This document shows positions 1 through 7,698 of a stretch of 64,000 bases of DNA, piece by piece. The translations under genes and the position numbers were made by a program. Numbering within the stretch: the stretch's first letter is position 1; every line of letters begins with the position of its first letter. The notes below the pieces were generated by a model, which ran no database searches, had not been told where the DNA came from, and was given only the letters and a program-made list of their open reading frames with translations. Source of the DNA: Kordiimonas marina (GTDB taxonomy: Bacteria > Pseudomonadota > Alphaproteobacteria > Sphingomonadales > Kordiimonadaceae); NCBI RefSeq assembly GCF_023006325.1, contig NZ_JAINDF010000007.1, positions 121,456 through 185,455 of the forward strand, in the 5' to 3' direction.

Positions 1-42
1 GAGATGACCTTTATCCTGCCGCTGGCCTGGAGCCTGGATTAA
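1..42 (+). CDS. Possible 3' end of an unidentified gene (partial)
   Basis: Frame 1 is open from the window edge and ends in TAA at 40-42, giving a 13-residue tail (EMTFILPLAWSLD). The tail is too short to identify. It would be convergent with the TonB receptor that ends at 67. An open frame of this length can easily occur by chance. Confidence 0.25.
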   Translation, partial: EMTFILPLAWSLD

Positions 43-66
43 CCCAGCGCCTTTAGCGGGCTTTCC

Positions 67-3000
67 TCAGAAATCGAAAATCAGGCCGGCGTAGAAGCGG
101 CGGCCCAGCACATCGAAATATTCCGGCATGGTATCGGCGACCGAGCCGTAGAAAATGCGCGGCGCCTTGCGGTCGAACAGGTTGCGGACCCCGGCATAAA
201 GCGTCGCCCCGTCCCGGATCTCCCAGCGCGCCGACACATCATGGTACCAGATGGCCGGGATTTGAGCGTCCTTCAGGTCCTTGAACTGGTTGCTGCTGAC
301 CGACGCCCCGCGGTAGCGGATATCCCAATCCAGCGTCACATCCCCGCGCGTGAAACTGCTGCTGACCTGGAACCTGTTGCGCGGATATTTGGCTTCGCCG
401 AGCGCGTCATAGACGGCCCCATCCGCGCTATACTGGAAATCCACCTGGGCGTTGCGCGTATAGCGGCCGGTCAGGGTGAAATAATCGAGGGGGAAATGGC
501 GGGCGATGCTGCGGAAATCGAGCGAATATTGCAGGTCGACATCGACCCCCTCAATGGCGAAACGCCCGGAGTTGATCAGGCTGCTGGACACCGTCGTCAG
601 TTCCCCCGTCCCCGAATCCCGCTGGATATAGGGCTCCCCCGTCGCCGGGTTGTTGCCGCAGTAGGGGTCCGAAAGACCGGCGCTGCCATAACAGCTGTTC
701 AGGATCGTGCTTTCGCCCAGGTTGACGATGAAATTCTTCACCCGGATGCGGAAGGCATCGACCGAGAACCGCAAGGCCCCCGGGAAGTTCCGCCAGAACT
801 GGCCGGTATCGACCGTGAAGCCGACCGTCAGGTTGGAAGCGTCTTCCGCTTTCAAATCCGGGTTGCCATAGCGCTGGACCCCAACACCAACCGCCCTTTC
901 AACAACCCCGTCCGGGACGCCGAGCGGGCCGTCGCTCGCGCAATTTGCCGCCACCACATCGGACGCCGGGTTGGTGCAAGGGTCGGTAACCGGATAATAG
1001 GAGTTCGGCCCGCCGGCATAGAGCTCGGCGATATCCGGGGCGCGCTTGCCCTTCTGGTAGGAGGCCCGGAACATGACACCGGGCGTCGGTTCCCAATAGC
1101 TGCTGACATGCCAGATGGAGGTGGCCCCCACCGAGGAATAGTCCGACAGCCGCACGCCTGAGGATACGGTCAGTTCCTTCGCGAAGCGCACATCCTTCAG
1201 GATCGGCAGCGTGATATCGGTGAAGGCCTCCACAACGTGGAACTTGCCGTTCGAGCCTGGGAAGGTGAATGTCCCGGCCACCGGCCGTTTTATCAGCCCA
1301 GGGTCAGGCGTATCCGCCAGGCTTTCGCTGCGATATTCCAGCCCGACAGACACCGTGGAATCCCCCAAGGGGCCAAGCGTGAAAGGCCCCGATGCCACTG
1401 CGGACAATATATGCTCATCGGTATGGATCGACCGCTCGGCATCCTGCGCCCGGTAAAAGGCCGCCTGTTGCGGCGTGATCTTGTTCTCCCCGAACGGATT
1501 GATCAGACTGCACAGCGGAAAACTGGCACAGAGCGCCGGGTCCAGCGCGATCTTGTAATTCGCCAGATCCATCAGGCCGTCCCGCACTTCATGGACAGAA
1601 TTCCGGCCATATTGATAGTAAGCGTCATAGCTCCAGTTGCCGGAGAAGGAGCCCTGAAGCCCCATCATCACCCGGTAGCTGCGCCGCTGGATATGCGTGC
1701 GCCTGGGGCCAAGTTCAACCGCCCGGCGTTCGACAAGAACCCCCGAAGCATCGGTGATGTTGTTATCGGCCAGATACTGCCGGATGACATCGGGCACGAA
1801 GGGGTTATCGAGCGGGACGGACACGAAGCCGCTTTGGTTCACCAGCCCGGTCCCGATCGTGAACGGCAGCGGCGCAAGCTGCGAAACAATCTCGGTATCG
1901 GCGAAGGATGTTTCCAGGATGAGCCGCCGGTCCGGCGTTATCTCATATTTGACGCTGAGGGTGCCGAAGATCCGGTCGATCGGCGTGACCAGCGTCGAAT
2001 CCTTGGCATATTGGTAGCGTTGTTGCTTGTGCCCCGTATAGGGCTCCAGGCCGTGGCCGTCCTTGGTGAAATAGAAAAAATTTCCGGCATCGATGAGCGA
2101 GCCGTCGGCCCGGACAAAAGCGTCAAACCCACCCCGCGGCACCACGTTGCTGCGGGCGAAACCGCGGGTGAAGACGCCCTGGCCGTAAGGCTGCGGCACA
2201 CCATTGAGGGCATAGCCGCTGGGGTCGGAGGTGACCTGCCGGTCGCTGAGGAACAGCCCGCCCTGACGGTCGATCGACATGCTCGCCATCACGTTGCCGC
2301 GGCCGCCGGCGAATTCGGTGCCATAGGTCAGCGTGCCCAGAAATTCGTTATGGTCACCCCGATCCGTCAGCCCGCCCTGCATCGAGATGCTGGTGCCGTC
2401 ATACTTGTCGCGCATGACGAAATTGATGACACCGGCGAGCGCATCGCCGCCGTAGGAGGTGGCCGCCCCGCCCGTCAGCACTTCGACCCGGTCGATAAGC
2501 GACGCCGACACGGTGTTGAGGTCGACGCCATAAAGCGACAGGCTGCCACCGAAGGACGGCGTGTAGCGGCGGCCATTCACCAGCACCAGCGTCCGCTGGG
2601 TACCGAGACCGCGCAGGTCCGCAAGGTTGAAGCCCGCAGGCGTACCATAAAAGGCGGTGTTGGACGCCGTGATATCCGACAGCACAGACGGCATCTGAAA
2701 CAGTTCATCAGCCACATTGACCGTGCCGCTGAAATGCAGCTTCTGGCCGTCGAGCGACGTGCTGGGGATGAATTTGGAATAAGGCGGGTTGGCTGTCCGG
2801 GTCGCCACGATCAGAAGCTCGTCGATCGGCGCGCCGACATCGGCGGTATAGGCGGGCGGGGCATCCGTCCCCGGCGCCGCATCGGCATCAGCGGTTTCAA
2901 CCGTATCGGTTTTGGGTGCGGGCACGATGGTCAGGATGTTGCCGCCGACGTCCCTGATCCTGAGGCCGGTGCCAGCCAGAAGCCGTTCCAGCACTTCATG

Positions 3001-3237
3001 GACCGGATAGACGCCCTTGATTTCGGGCGCCGTACGGCCCGCCACGAGGCGGCTGTCAAACACGAGGCCGAGGCCGGTCAGCTCGGAATAGCGCAACAAG
3101 GCATCGGAAAGTGGGCAGGGCGGCAGGTCAAACTGCTGGCGCGCGGTGGCATAGCGAGAGACAGCCGCCTGCGCCGATGCGCTGAGGGCCGTTCCTAACA
3201 CTGCTGCCGCTAACATCCGTCTGATGCTACGCCTCAC
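67..3237 (-). CDS. TonB-dependent outer-membrane receptor with N-terminal STN signalling domain
   Basis: This 1056-residue protein has a signal peptide at about residues 1-24. A secretin/TonB N-terminal (STN) domain follows at about 35-108 (QFDLPPCPLSDALLRY...). A plug domain lies at about 145-280 and a large beta-barrel ends in a terminal Phe (FYAGLIFDF). The STN domain marks receptors that signal to an anti-sigma factor, and the next genes upstream in the same direction are a FecR-type protein and a FecI-type sigma factor. The substrate cannot be read from sequence: iron chelates are the classical case, but many such receptors in Alphaproteobacteria take up other ligands. The start is GTG at 3237, behind an AAGGCGG-like ribosome site. 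An internal ATG seven codons later is possible. Confidence 0.93.
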   Translation of the reverse strand: MRRSIRRMLAAAVLGTALSASAQAAVSRYATARQQFDLPPCPLSDALLRYSELTGLGLVFDSRLVAGRTAPEIKGVYPVHEVLERLLAGTGLRIRDVGGNILTIVPAPKTDTVETADADAAPGTDAPPAYTADVGAPIDELLIVATRTANPPYSKFIPSTSLDGQKLHFSGTVNVADELFQMPSVLSDITASNTAFYGTPAGFNLADLRGLGTQRTLVLVNGRRYTPSFGGSLSLYGVDLNTVSASLIDRVEVLTGGAATSYGGDALAGVINFVMRDKYDGTSISMQGGLTDRGDHNEFLGTLTYGTEFAGGRGNVMASMSIDRQGGLFLSDRQVTSDPSGYALNGVPQPYGQGVFTRGFARSNVVPRGGFDAFVRADGSLIDAGNFFYFTKDGHGLEPYTGHKQQRYQYAKDSTLVTPIDRIFGTLSVKYEITPDRRLILETSFADTEIVSQLAPLPFTIGTGLVNQSGFVSVPLDNPFVPDVIRQYLADNNITDASGVLVERRAVELGPRRTHIQRRSYRVMMGLQGSFSGNWSYDAYYQYGRNSVHEVRDGLMDLANYKIALDPALCASFPLCSLINPFGENKITPQQAAFYRAQDAERSIHTDEHILSAVASGPFTLGPLGDSTVSVGLEYRSESLADTPDPGLIKRPVAGTFTFPGSNGKFHVVEAFTDITLPILKDVRFAKELTVSSGVRLSDYSSVGATSIWHVSSYWEPTPGVMFRASYQKGKRAPDIAELYAGGPNSYYPVTDPCTNPASDVVAANCASDGPLGVPDGVVERAVGVGVQRYGNPDLKAEDASNLTVGFTVDTGQFWRNFPGALRFSVDAFRIRVKNFIVNLGESTILNSCYGSAGLSDPYCGNNPATGEPYIQRDSGTGELTTVSSSLINSGRFAIEGVDVDLQYSLDFRSIARHFPLDYFTLTGRYTRNAQVDFQYSADGAVYDALGEAKYPRNRFQVSSSFTRGDVTLDWDIRYRGASVSSNQFKDLKDAQIPAIWYHDVSARWEIRDGATLYAGVRNLFDRKAPRIFYGSVADTMPEYFDVLGRRFYAGLIFDF

Positions 3238-3280
3238 CTGTCCGCCTTTCTTCTCTCCCGAAGGCTGCGTCTGATCCGTT

Positions 3281-4285
3281 TTAGCGATTTTGCTGTGCGT
3301 AAAGCAAGATCACACCATCGGACCGGCGAACGGCCATCAGCGAGAAGGCGGATTCGAGCGCATCAACCACGGCACCTTGATCGTTCACGGAGAAGGTTCC
3401 GGTCACAGGCAGGGTCCGCAGGTCGGAATCGGCAATCTCAAGCGGCGCTTTGAAATAACGGTTCAGGTCCTCCACCACATCGGCCAGCGGCGTCTGCTTG
3501 TAGCGGGCCTTGCCCTTGCGCCAGGCGAAAGCCCGGTCGGGGTCGAACGTCGCGACAGTGGCAGAATGGGTGGCGGCGGTATAGACGGCCTGCTCACCCG
3601 GGCGCAGAAGCGCCAGCTCCTGCGGCCGTGTGTTGTTGTTGTTTTCCTGCCGCTGGCTGACGGACACCAGCCCCGACAGCACGCTGATCAGGTTGGAGGA
3701 GGCCCCCATGCGCACGCTGAATTTGGTGCCAAGGTCCTGCACCTTGGTATCGCCCGCATAAACCAGGAAGGGATGCTTTTCGTCATGCTTGACCGAGAAG
3801 AAAGCTTCCCCGCGCTCGAGGGTTATCTCCCGGCGGCTGTCATTCACCATCACCGAAACCTTGGTATCGGTATTGAGCTGCATGACGCTGCCATCGGCGA
3901 GATAGACCGTGGTGCGCTGACCTTTCTGGGTTTCATACTGCGCCGGTTTGGGCACCTGCATCCAAAGCGTGGCACCGATAACCGCGACAGCCGCGAACCC
4001 GGCTGCGATGGCGGAAATGCCCATGAAACGGCGACGCCTTTTGTGGGCGTCGGTCGCGGCTTCAAGGTCACGGACCATTTCTTCCTCAAGCGCCTGTTCG
4101 CCAACGGCATCGAGGCTGTCGACCATATCCCACAGGCTGTCGGCCGAGCTTGCGTTCGCCTCATCCTCGTCACGCCAGCGGTCATACGCTGCCGTCTCCT
4201 CAACGGTCATGGTGCCGGACAGCATCCGCGCGACCCATCGGGTCGAGTGCGTATCCTTATCCTGATGTCCATTCATCGCCATCAT
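3281..4285 (-). CDS. FecR-family anti-sigma factor
   Basis: This is an inner-membrane regulator of about 334 residues. It has an N-terminal cytoplasmic DUF4880-type segment (about 18-60, WVARML...YDRWRDEDEAN), one membrane span (about 87-109), a periplasmic FecR domain (about 118-215, QRTTVYLADGSVMQLN) and a C-terminal DUF4974/STN-like domain (about 265-330). In this family the cytoplasmic part holds the partner sigma factor and the periplasmic part senses the receptor STN domain. The ATG at 4285 is preferred because TAAGG sits nine bases upstream. A GTG at 4309 would overlap the sigma stop codon as GTGA and is the alternative. The gene lies between its sigma factor and the receptor, a standard signalling operon order. 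Confidence 0.9.
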   Translation of the reverse strand: MMAMNGHQDKDTHSTRWVARMLSGTMTVEETAAYDRWRDEDEANASSADSLWDMVDSLDAVGEQALEEEMVRDLEAATDAHKRRRRFMGISAIAAGFAAVAVIGATLWMQVPKPAQYETQKGQRTTVYLADGSVMQLNTDTKVSVMVNDSRREITLERGEAFFSVKHDEKHPFLVYAGDTKVQDLGTKFSVRMGASSNLISVLSGLVSVSQRQENNNNTRPQELALLRPGEQAVYTAATHSATVATFDPDRAFAWRKGKARYKQTPLADVVEDLNRYFKAPLEIADSDLRTLPVTGTFSVNDQGAVVDALESAFSLMAVRRSDGVILLYAQQNR

Positions 4286-4305
4286 GGTTCCAAGCCTTAC
4301 TTCTC

Positions 4306-4986
4306 TCACCCTTTGCCCCGGCGGCCCCGCCGCGGCATCGGTAGAACTGTTGATGCTGATGTCCGTACAAGGCGCCCCCTCAGTCGCCGCAGTGCGTCCA
4401 TCATATATTTTTCGACGGTGCTCTCAGACACCGACATTTCAACCGCTATGTCCCCGTAGGTCTTTCCCTCGAAGCGGTTCTTGATAAAGGCGGCCCGTGG
4501 CTTTTCCGGCAGCTGCCGGATCGCATCCACGAGCGCGTGAGCGTCCTGTTTCTGGCGCATCGCCTCTTCTGGTGTCGGCCCGTCCGCCACGATTTCCGAC
4601 ACCACATCGGCCACCGCGTCGTCCGCCGTCGTCACCTGGCGCTGCAACACCCGGCTCTGGCGTTTCAGCTCATTGATCGCCAGGTTGGCCGCTGTCTTGA
4701 ACAGCAGCGCCTGCGGGTTCTCCACCCATTCGGTGCGCGCATACCGGTAGATGCGGATGTAAACATCCTGCGCCACATCGGCAGCGTCGGAGCTGTTGCC
4801 AAGCCTTTTGGCCAGCCAGTTGAGCAGGAGACTGTGGTGAGACTTGATCGCCTTTTCGACCTGCCGCACATTGGCCCGGTATTCCGGCTCCGGCAGCAGG
4901 CTGACATCACCATCTTCGTGGCTCTCATGCGTCAGGCCGTCAGCCTTGCCCGCAATCAGCCTGATATGTGGTGCTTGTCGAAACAA
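4306..4986 (-). CDS. ECF RNA polymerase sigma factor, FecI type
   Basis: This 226-residue protein has sigma region 2 at about 47-115 (...ADVAQDVYIRIYRYA...FKTAANLAINELKRQ) and region 4 at about 150-205 (LPEKPRAAFIKNRFEGKTY then a helix-turn-helix GDIAVEMSVSESTVEKYM). It should direct transcription of the adjacent FecR and TonB receptor genes when the receptor is occupied. The start is TTG at 4986, with AGGGA five bases upstream; no better in-frame start was seen near it. Its stop overlaps the GTG alternative start of the FecR gene, so the two are probably translationally coupled. The upstream 600 bp is AT-rich and gene-free. Confidence 0.92.
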   Translation of the reverse strand: MFRQAPHIRLIAGKADGLTHESHEDGDVSLLPEPEYRANVRQVEKAIKSHHSLLLNWLAKRLGNSSDAADVAQDVYIRIYRYARTEWVENPQALLFKTAANLAINELKRQSRVLQRQVTTADDAVADVVSEIVADGPTPEEAMRQKQDAHALVDAIRQLPEKPRAAFIKNRFEGKTYGDIAVEMSVSESTVEKYMMDALRRLRGRLVRTSASTVLPMPRRGRRGKG

Positions 4987-5065
4987 ACAGATCCCTATCC
5001 GTTATCCTTACCCATCCCTCACCTGCACGGATTGCAGATAAAGGGCCCTACCCTTTGGTGATATG

Positions 5066-5210
5066 TCCGCACGGGCGAACACAGCAACAAAAAAAACATG
5101 AGGGACCGTGCGGGCAGGATTGTCTTAAGGTCGGAAACACACTTTGTGGTTTCTCTCATGTTTTTACCTTGGCAGCGGAGCGGGTTTTTACTTACTCCGG
5201 CTGCTTTTTT
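5066..5210 (+). ncRNA. Candidate structured small RNA with intrinsic terminator
   Basis: Two long inverted repeats interleave. GTCCGCACGG (5066-5075) pairs with CCGTGCGGGC (5106-5115) over 10 bp including one G-U. AAAAACATGAG (5092-5102) pairs with CTCATGTTTTT (5155-5165). The 5' arm of the second stem lies in the loop of the first, so the stems form a pseudoknot or switch between alternatives. A smaller hairpin (GAAACACA / TGTGGTTTC) lies within, and a terminator follows at 5172-5210. The nearest plus-strand gene starts 390 bases later, so a free-standing RNA is more likely than a riboswitch. No RNA family was recognised and no clear promoter was found. Confidence 0.35.
5172..5210 (+). terminator. 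Intrinsic terminator of the candidate RNA
   Basis: GCAGCGGAG (5172-5180) pairs with CTCCGGCTGC (5195-5204) with one bulged base, and six T residues follow directly. The T run is only on the plus strand, so it would stop plus-strand transcription. Confidence 0.6.
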
Positions 5211-5251
5211 GTCTGAAAAGCCCAAATAATCCTTACATAAAGAAAAAGATT

Positions 5252-5314
5252 TTGCAAAATAAGCAAGATAATTGCTTTATTTTTCTATCCTTTCACCCAG
5301 TTGCAAATAAGCAA
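5252..5314. repeat. Repeated TTGC-A/T-GCAA palindromes
   Basis: TTGCAAAATAAGCAA (5252-5266) and TTGCAAATAAGCAA (5301-5314) are near-identical copies 49 bp apart. Each has TTGC...GCAA dyad ends. Overlapping the first, AAAATAAGCAA (5256-5266) faces TTGCTTTATTTT (5272-5283), making a larger AT-rich hairpin. They look like regulator-binding sites or a small repeat. No matching regulator is known to me. Confidence 0.4.
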
Positions 5315-5596
5315 CATTTCTTCCTAAACTTTGTTTTTTCCACATCCTATGCTTTAAACCATCATCCATGAACCCGGATTCTAAGCATTAAGTTATAAAC
5401 CTTCGGATTAAGATCAGAGACTCGCCCCCACCGGCCAAACCCCTGGCCACCCCCCTGGCCAACCCCTGGCGCCGACCCTGGGCACGACTCATTCAGGGAC
5501 CGCGCTTCTTTTGCCTTCCCCCGCCCCGCTGACGTATGCTGCTATGGATAAACGTCAGCCACCATACCGGACACTGTCAATGACCCTGAAAGCGCT

Positions 5597-6151
5597 ATGA
5601 GAAGGCCCCCCCTGAAACACCGCCCGCTGACCGGCCTGATCCTCGCCGGCGGCAGAAGCAGCCGCATGGGCCATGACAAGGCGCTCCTGAGCTTTGAAGG
5701 CGAAACACTGCTCGCCCGCGCCGAACGGCTTTTGAAGGCAGTGGGTGCCGAACGGGTCGTCATCCTGGGCCGCCCGGACCACCCGTCAGGGGCCGTGGAC
5801 AGCACCCCCTTCGCCGGACCGGCCGCCGCGGTGGCAGACTGGCTGCAAACACATCCCGACGCCGGGCAGGTGGTGGTTATCCCGGTCGACATGCCGGGGC
5901 TTAGAGCTGAGACCCTTACCCCACTGATTGCCGAGGGGGCCGCGGTCTATGCGGGCTTCCCCCTGCCCTTCACCGCCTTCGCCGCGGACAAGCCCCTGGG
6001 CTCCGTCGTCCGGGTCAGGGACCTTCTCTCCGCCCTTCAGGTGAAAACGGTCCCGGTGCCGCCCGGGCGGGCGGATGATTTCATCAATATCAACACCCCG
6101 GATGATCTTGCGGCGCTTGCGGAGGCCGGGGTGGCTCAGTCGGAAGAATAG
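5597..6151 (+). CDS. mobA: Molybdenum cofactor guanylyltransferase MobA
   Basis: This 184-residue cytoplasmic enzyme transfers GMP from GTP to molybdopterin to make the guanine dinucleotide cofactor. The nucleotide-binding signature LILAGGRSSRMGHDKALL is at residues 14-31. A second conserved block, VVIPVDMPGLRAETL, contains the metal-binding Asp. Length fits the family (about 190-210). The cofactor would serve DMSO-reductase-type enzymes; the xanthine dehydrogenase at 44.5-49 kb usually uses a different form made by MocA. The 3' end overlaps the convergent solute-binding protein gene by 16 bases. Confidence 0.92.
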   Translation: MRRPPLKHRPLTGLILAGGRSSRMGHDKALLSFEGETLLARAERLLKAVGAERVVILGRPDHPSGAVDSTPFAGPAAAVADWLQTHPDAGQVVVIPVDMPGLRAETLTPLIAEGAAVYAGFPLPFTAFAADKPLGSVVRVRDLLSALQVKTVPVPPGRADDFININTPDDLAALAEAGVAQSEE

Positions 6152-6990
6152 GGCTGTTCCGGTGCCCAGGCGTCATGGCCGAGGCGCGGCTTCTTTTCGG
6201 CGGGGACCTTGAAGGTTTCCGCTTTCGCATCCTTCGACGAAATCAGGAAGGTGTTGACGATCGACTCATAGCGGCCGTTTTTCTTGATGGTATCGAGCGC
6301 CTTTTGCCAGGCGGCGATTTCCGTATCCGCCACATTGGGGGAGAAGGCGACATAACCTTCGTCGATCGACAGCACCACGGGCGTGCGCACCAGAATCCGG
6401 GACAGGACCGGATCATTCATGAACCAGGGGTAGCGGCTTTCCGGGATCAGGGAAACCCGGCGATAGCCCAGAAGGTGCACGCACGAATCGTTGCTGTTGG
6501 CGAGGAAGATATTGGTGAAGCCCTTGTCCCGCAGGTTCTGTTCCAGGTTGTTGCCGCGGAGAACGCAGATCGACGGCACCTTCTTGGCGTCCTCGATCGA
6601 GCGCACGCCGGTCGGCGCGTCGATATGCTCATAAAAATAGGTCGGGAACACGCTGATCGGGCCGACCCATTTGAAGCGGCCGATCCTGTCACGGTTCTTG
6701 ATGATGTTGAAAAGCGCGAAGTTTTTCTCACGCCCGACCAGGAACAGCCCCCGGCTTAAGGGCACCTCCTCGATCCGGCTGACGGCACCGCGCGCCTGCA
6801 TCATCGCCATCACCACCTCGACATAGAAAGCCCGGCGGCCGGTATGCGGTTTTCCGCGCAGCATGCCGCCCGAACTGATGTAGGTGGAGTTGTTCAGGGA
6901 ATGGGTCAGAAACTTGACCTCGGCCCGTGCAGCACCCCCTGCCGCCAAAACAAGCGACAGTAAAGCCAGGACCAGGGACCGTCTCTGCAT
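6136..6990 (-). CDS. Periplasmic solute-binding protein (SBP_bac_3-like)
   Basis: This is a 284-residue exported protein. The ATG at 6990 is chosen because GGGGAGG lies just upstream and the next residues form a clear signal peptide (MQRRSLVLALLSLVLAAGGA). The open frame continues upstream to 7227, but that extension is not secretory. The mature part resembles family 3 extracellular solute-binding proteins of the divergent, transporter-less type (AFYVEVVMAMMQARGAVSRIEEVPL ... WQKALDTIKKNGRYESI). No permease or ATPase gene is adjacent, so the role (uptake or sensing) and ligand are unknown. Confidence 0.8.
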   Translation of the reverse strand: MQRRSLVLALLSLVLAAGGAARAEVKFLTHSLNNSTYISSGGMLRGKPHTGRRAFYVEVVMAMMQARGAVSRIEEVPLSRGLFLVGREKNFALFNIIKNRDRIGRFKWVGPISVFPTYFYEHIDAPTGVRSIEDAKKVPSICVLRGNNLEQNLRDKGFTNIFLANSNDSCVHLLGYRRVSLIPESRYPWFMNDPVLSRILVRTPVVLSIDEGYVAFSPNVADTEIAAWQKALDTIKKNGRYESIVNTFLISSKDAKAETFKVPAEKKPRLGHDAWAPEQPYSSD

Positions 6991-7268
6991 GCCATCCTCC
7001 CCAGGGACTTCCTCTGGCTCCAGTCTACGAAACAAAAGTTTACAAACATTCACCACACCTGTGCGGCAGTGCAACAGTTGGCGGAAATCGTACAGAATCC
7101 CTCGATTCCACTGGACTCCGGCCAAAGCTGATTTATTGTTAATTTTGCAAGGGTGGTGGCAGGGGTTGCCGCTCACTGGACTTGCGGACTGCGACTGCTC
7201 TGACTTGGTTTGAACTGGTAACAACACCCGTGACCATTCATGACTTCGCTACTTAAGGGAGCCCTACA

Positions 7269-7475
7269 ATGGCAAACGGTACCGTAAAATGGTTCAACAC
7301 CACCAAAGGCTATGGTTTCATCAAGCCGGAAGAAGGCGGCGATGACATCTTCGTGCACATCTCGGCTCTTCAGCGCGCTGGTCTCGAAACCCTGGCTGAT
7401 AACCAGGAAGTTACCTACGAACTCGTAGAAGACCGCCGTGGCCGCATGTCGGCTGGTAACATCGCGCTGCGCTAA
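7269..7475 (+). CDS. CspA-family cold-shock protein
   Basis: This 68-residue single cold-shock domain protein carries the RNP1 motif KGYGFIKPE (about 14-22) and RNP2 motif DIFVHISAL (about 27-35). It binds single-stranded nucleic acid and acts as an RNA chaperone. GGGAG sits eight bases before the ATG, and a strong terminator follows at 7519. The gene stands alone, with 278 bases between it and the divergent solute-binding protein gene. That gap may include a long 5' untranslated leader, as is usual for this family. Confidence 0.96.
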   Translation: MANGTVKWFNTTKGYGFIKPEEGGDDIFVHISALQRAGLETLADNQEVTYELVEDRRGRMSAGNIALR

Positions 7476-7518
7476 GCTGCTGCGCGCCGGGTAGTAACCC
7501 TGGCCTTTCAGACGCAGT

Positions 7519-7545
7519 AGGGGCGGTTTTCCGCCCCTATATTTT
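7519..7545 (+). terminator. Intrinsic terminator after the cold-shock gene
   Basis: AGGGGCGG (7519-7526) pairs with CCGCCCCT (7531-7538) around a TTTT loop and is followed by ATATTTTT. Confidence 0.9.
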
Positions 7546-7698
7546 TGGCTGGGACATTTCCTGGCCGTCCGCAAACCACCCCGAAACCCCGTCTCCAGTA
7601 TGCCACGGACACAGCGACCTTGCCTTAAGGCCCTGGCCTCCGTTACATAAGATCCACCAATAAAGAGCCGGAAACCGGCAATATAATGGGGAACAATC

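Larger units (their letters stand above)
4987..5596. other. Gene-free AT-rich intergenic region between the sigma factor and mobA
   Basis: No convincing protein gene was found in these 610 bases. The right half (about 5085-5400) is far richer in A and T than its GC-rich surroundings. It contains interleaved inverted repeats followed by a terminator (5066-5210), copies of a TTGC...GCAA palindrome (5252-5314), and a short CCCCTGGCC tandem repeat (about 5440-5473). It should carry the divergent promoters of the sigma factor and mobA, but no strong promoter could be picked by eye. Confidence 0.7.

Noticed and set aside
1237..3198. 653-codon open frame on the plus strand
   Set aside because: It is antisense to the TonB receptor; its translation is Arg/Gly/His-rich with no family pattern, as expected from GC-rich third positions.
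5066..5210. Known riboswitch for mobA (Moco type) or 6S RNA
   Set aside because: The terminator is followed by 390 bases before mobA, and I could not match the sequence to the conserved parts of either family.
5019..5371. Short open frames (68-82 codons) in the AT-rich region
   Set aside because: They lack ribosome sites, overlap each other on both strands and cross the inverted repeats and terminator.
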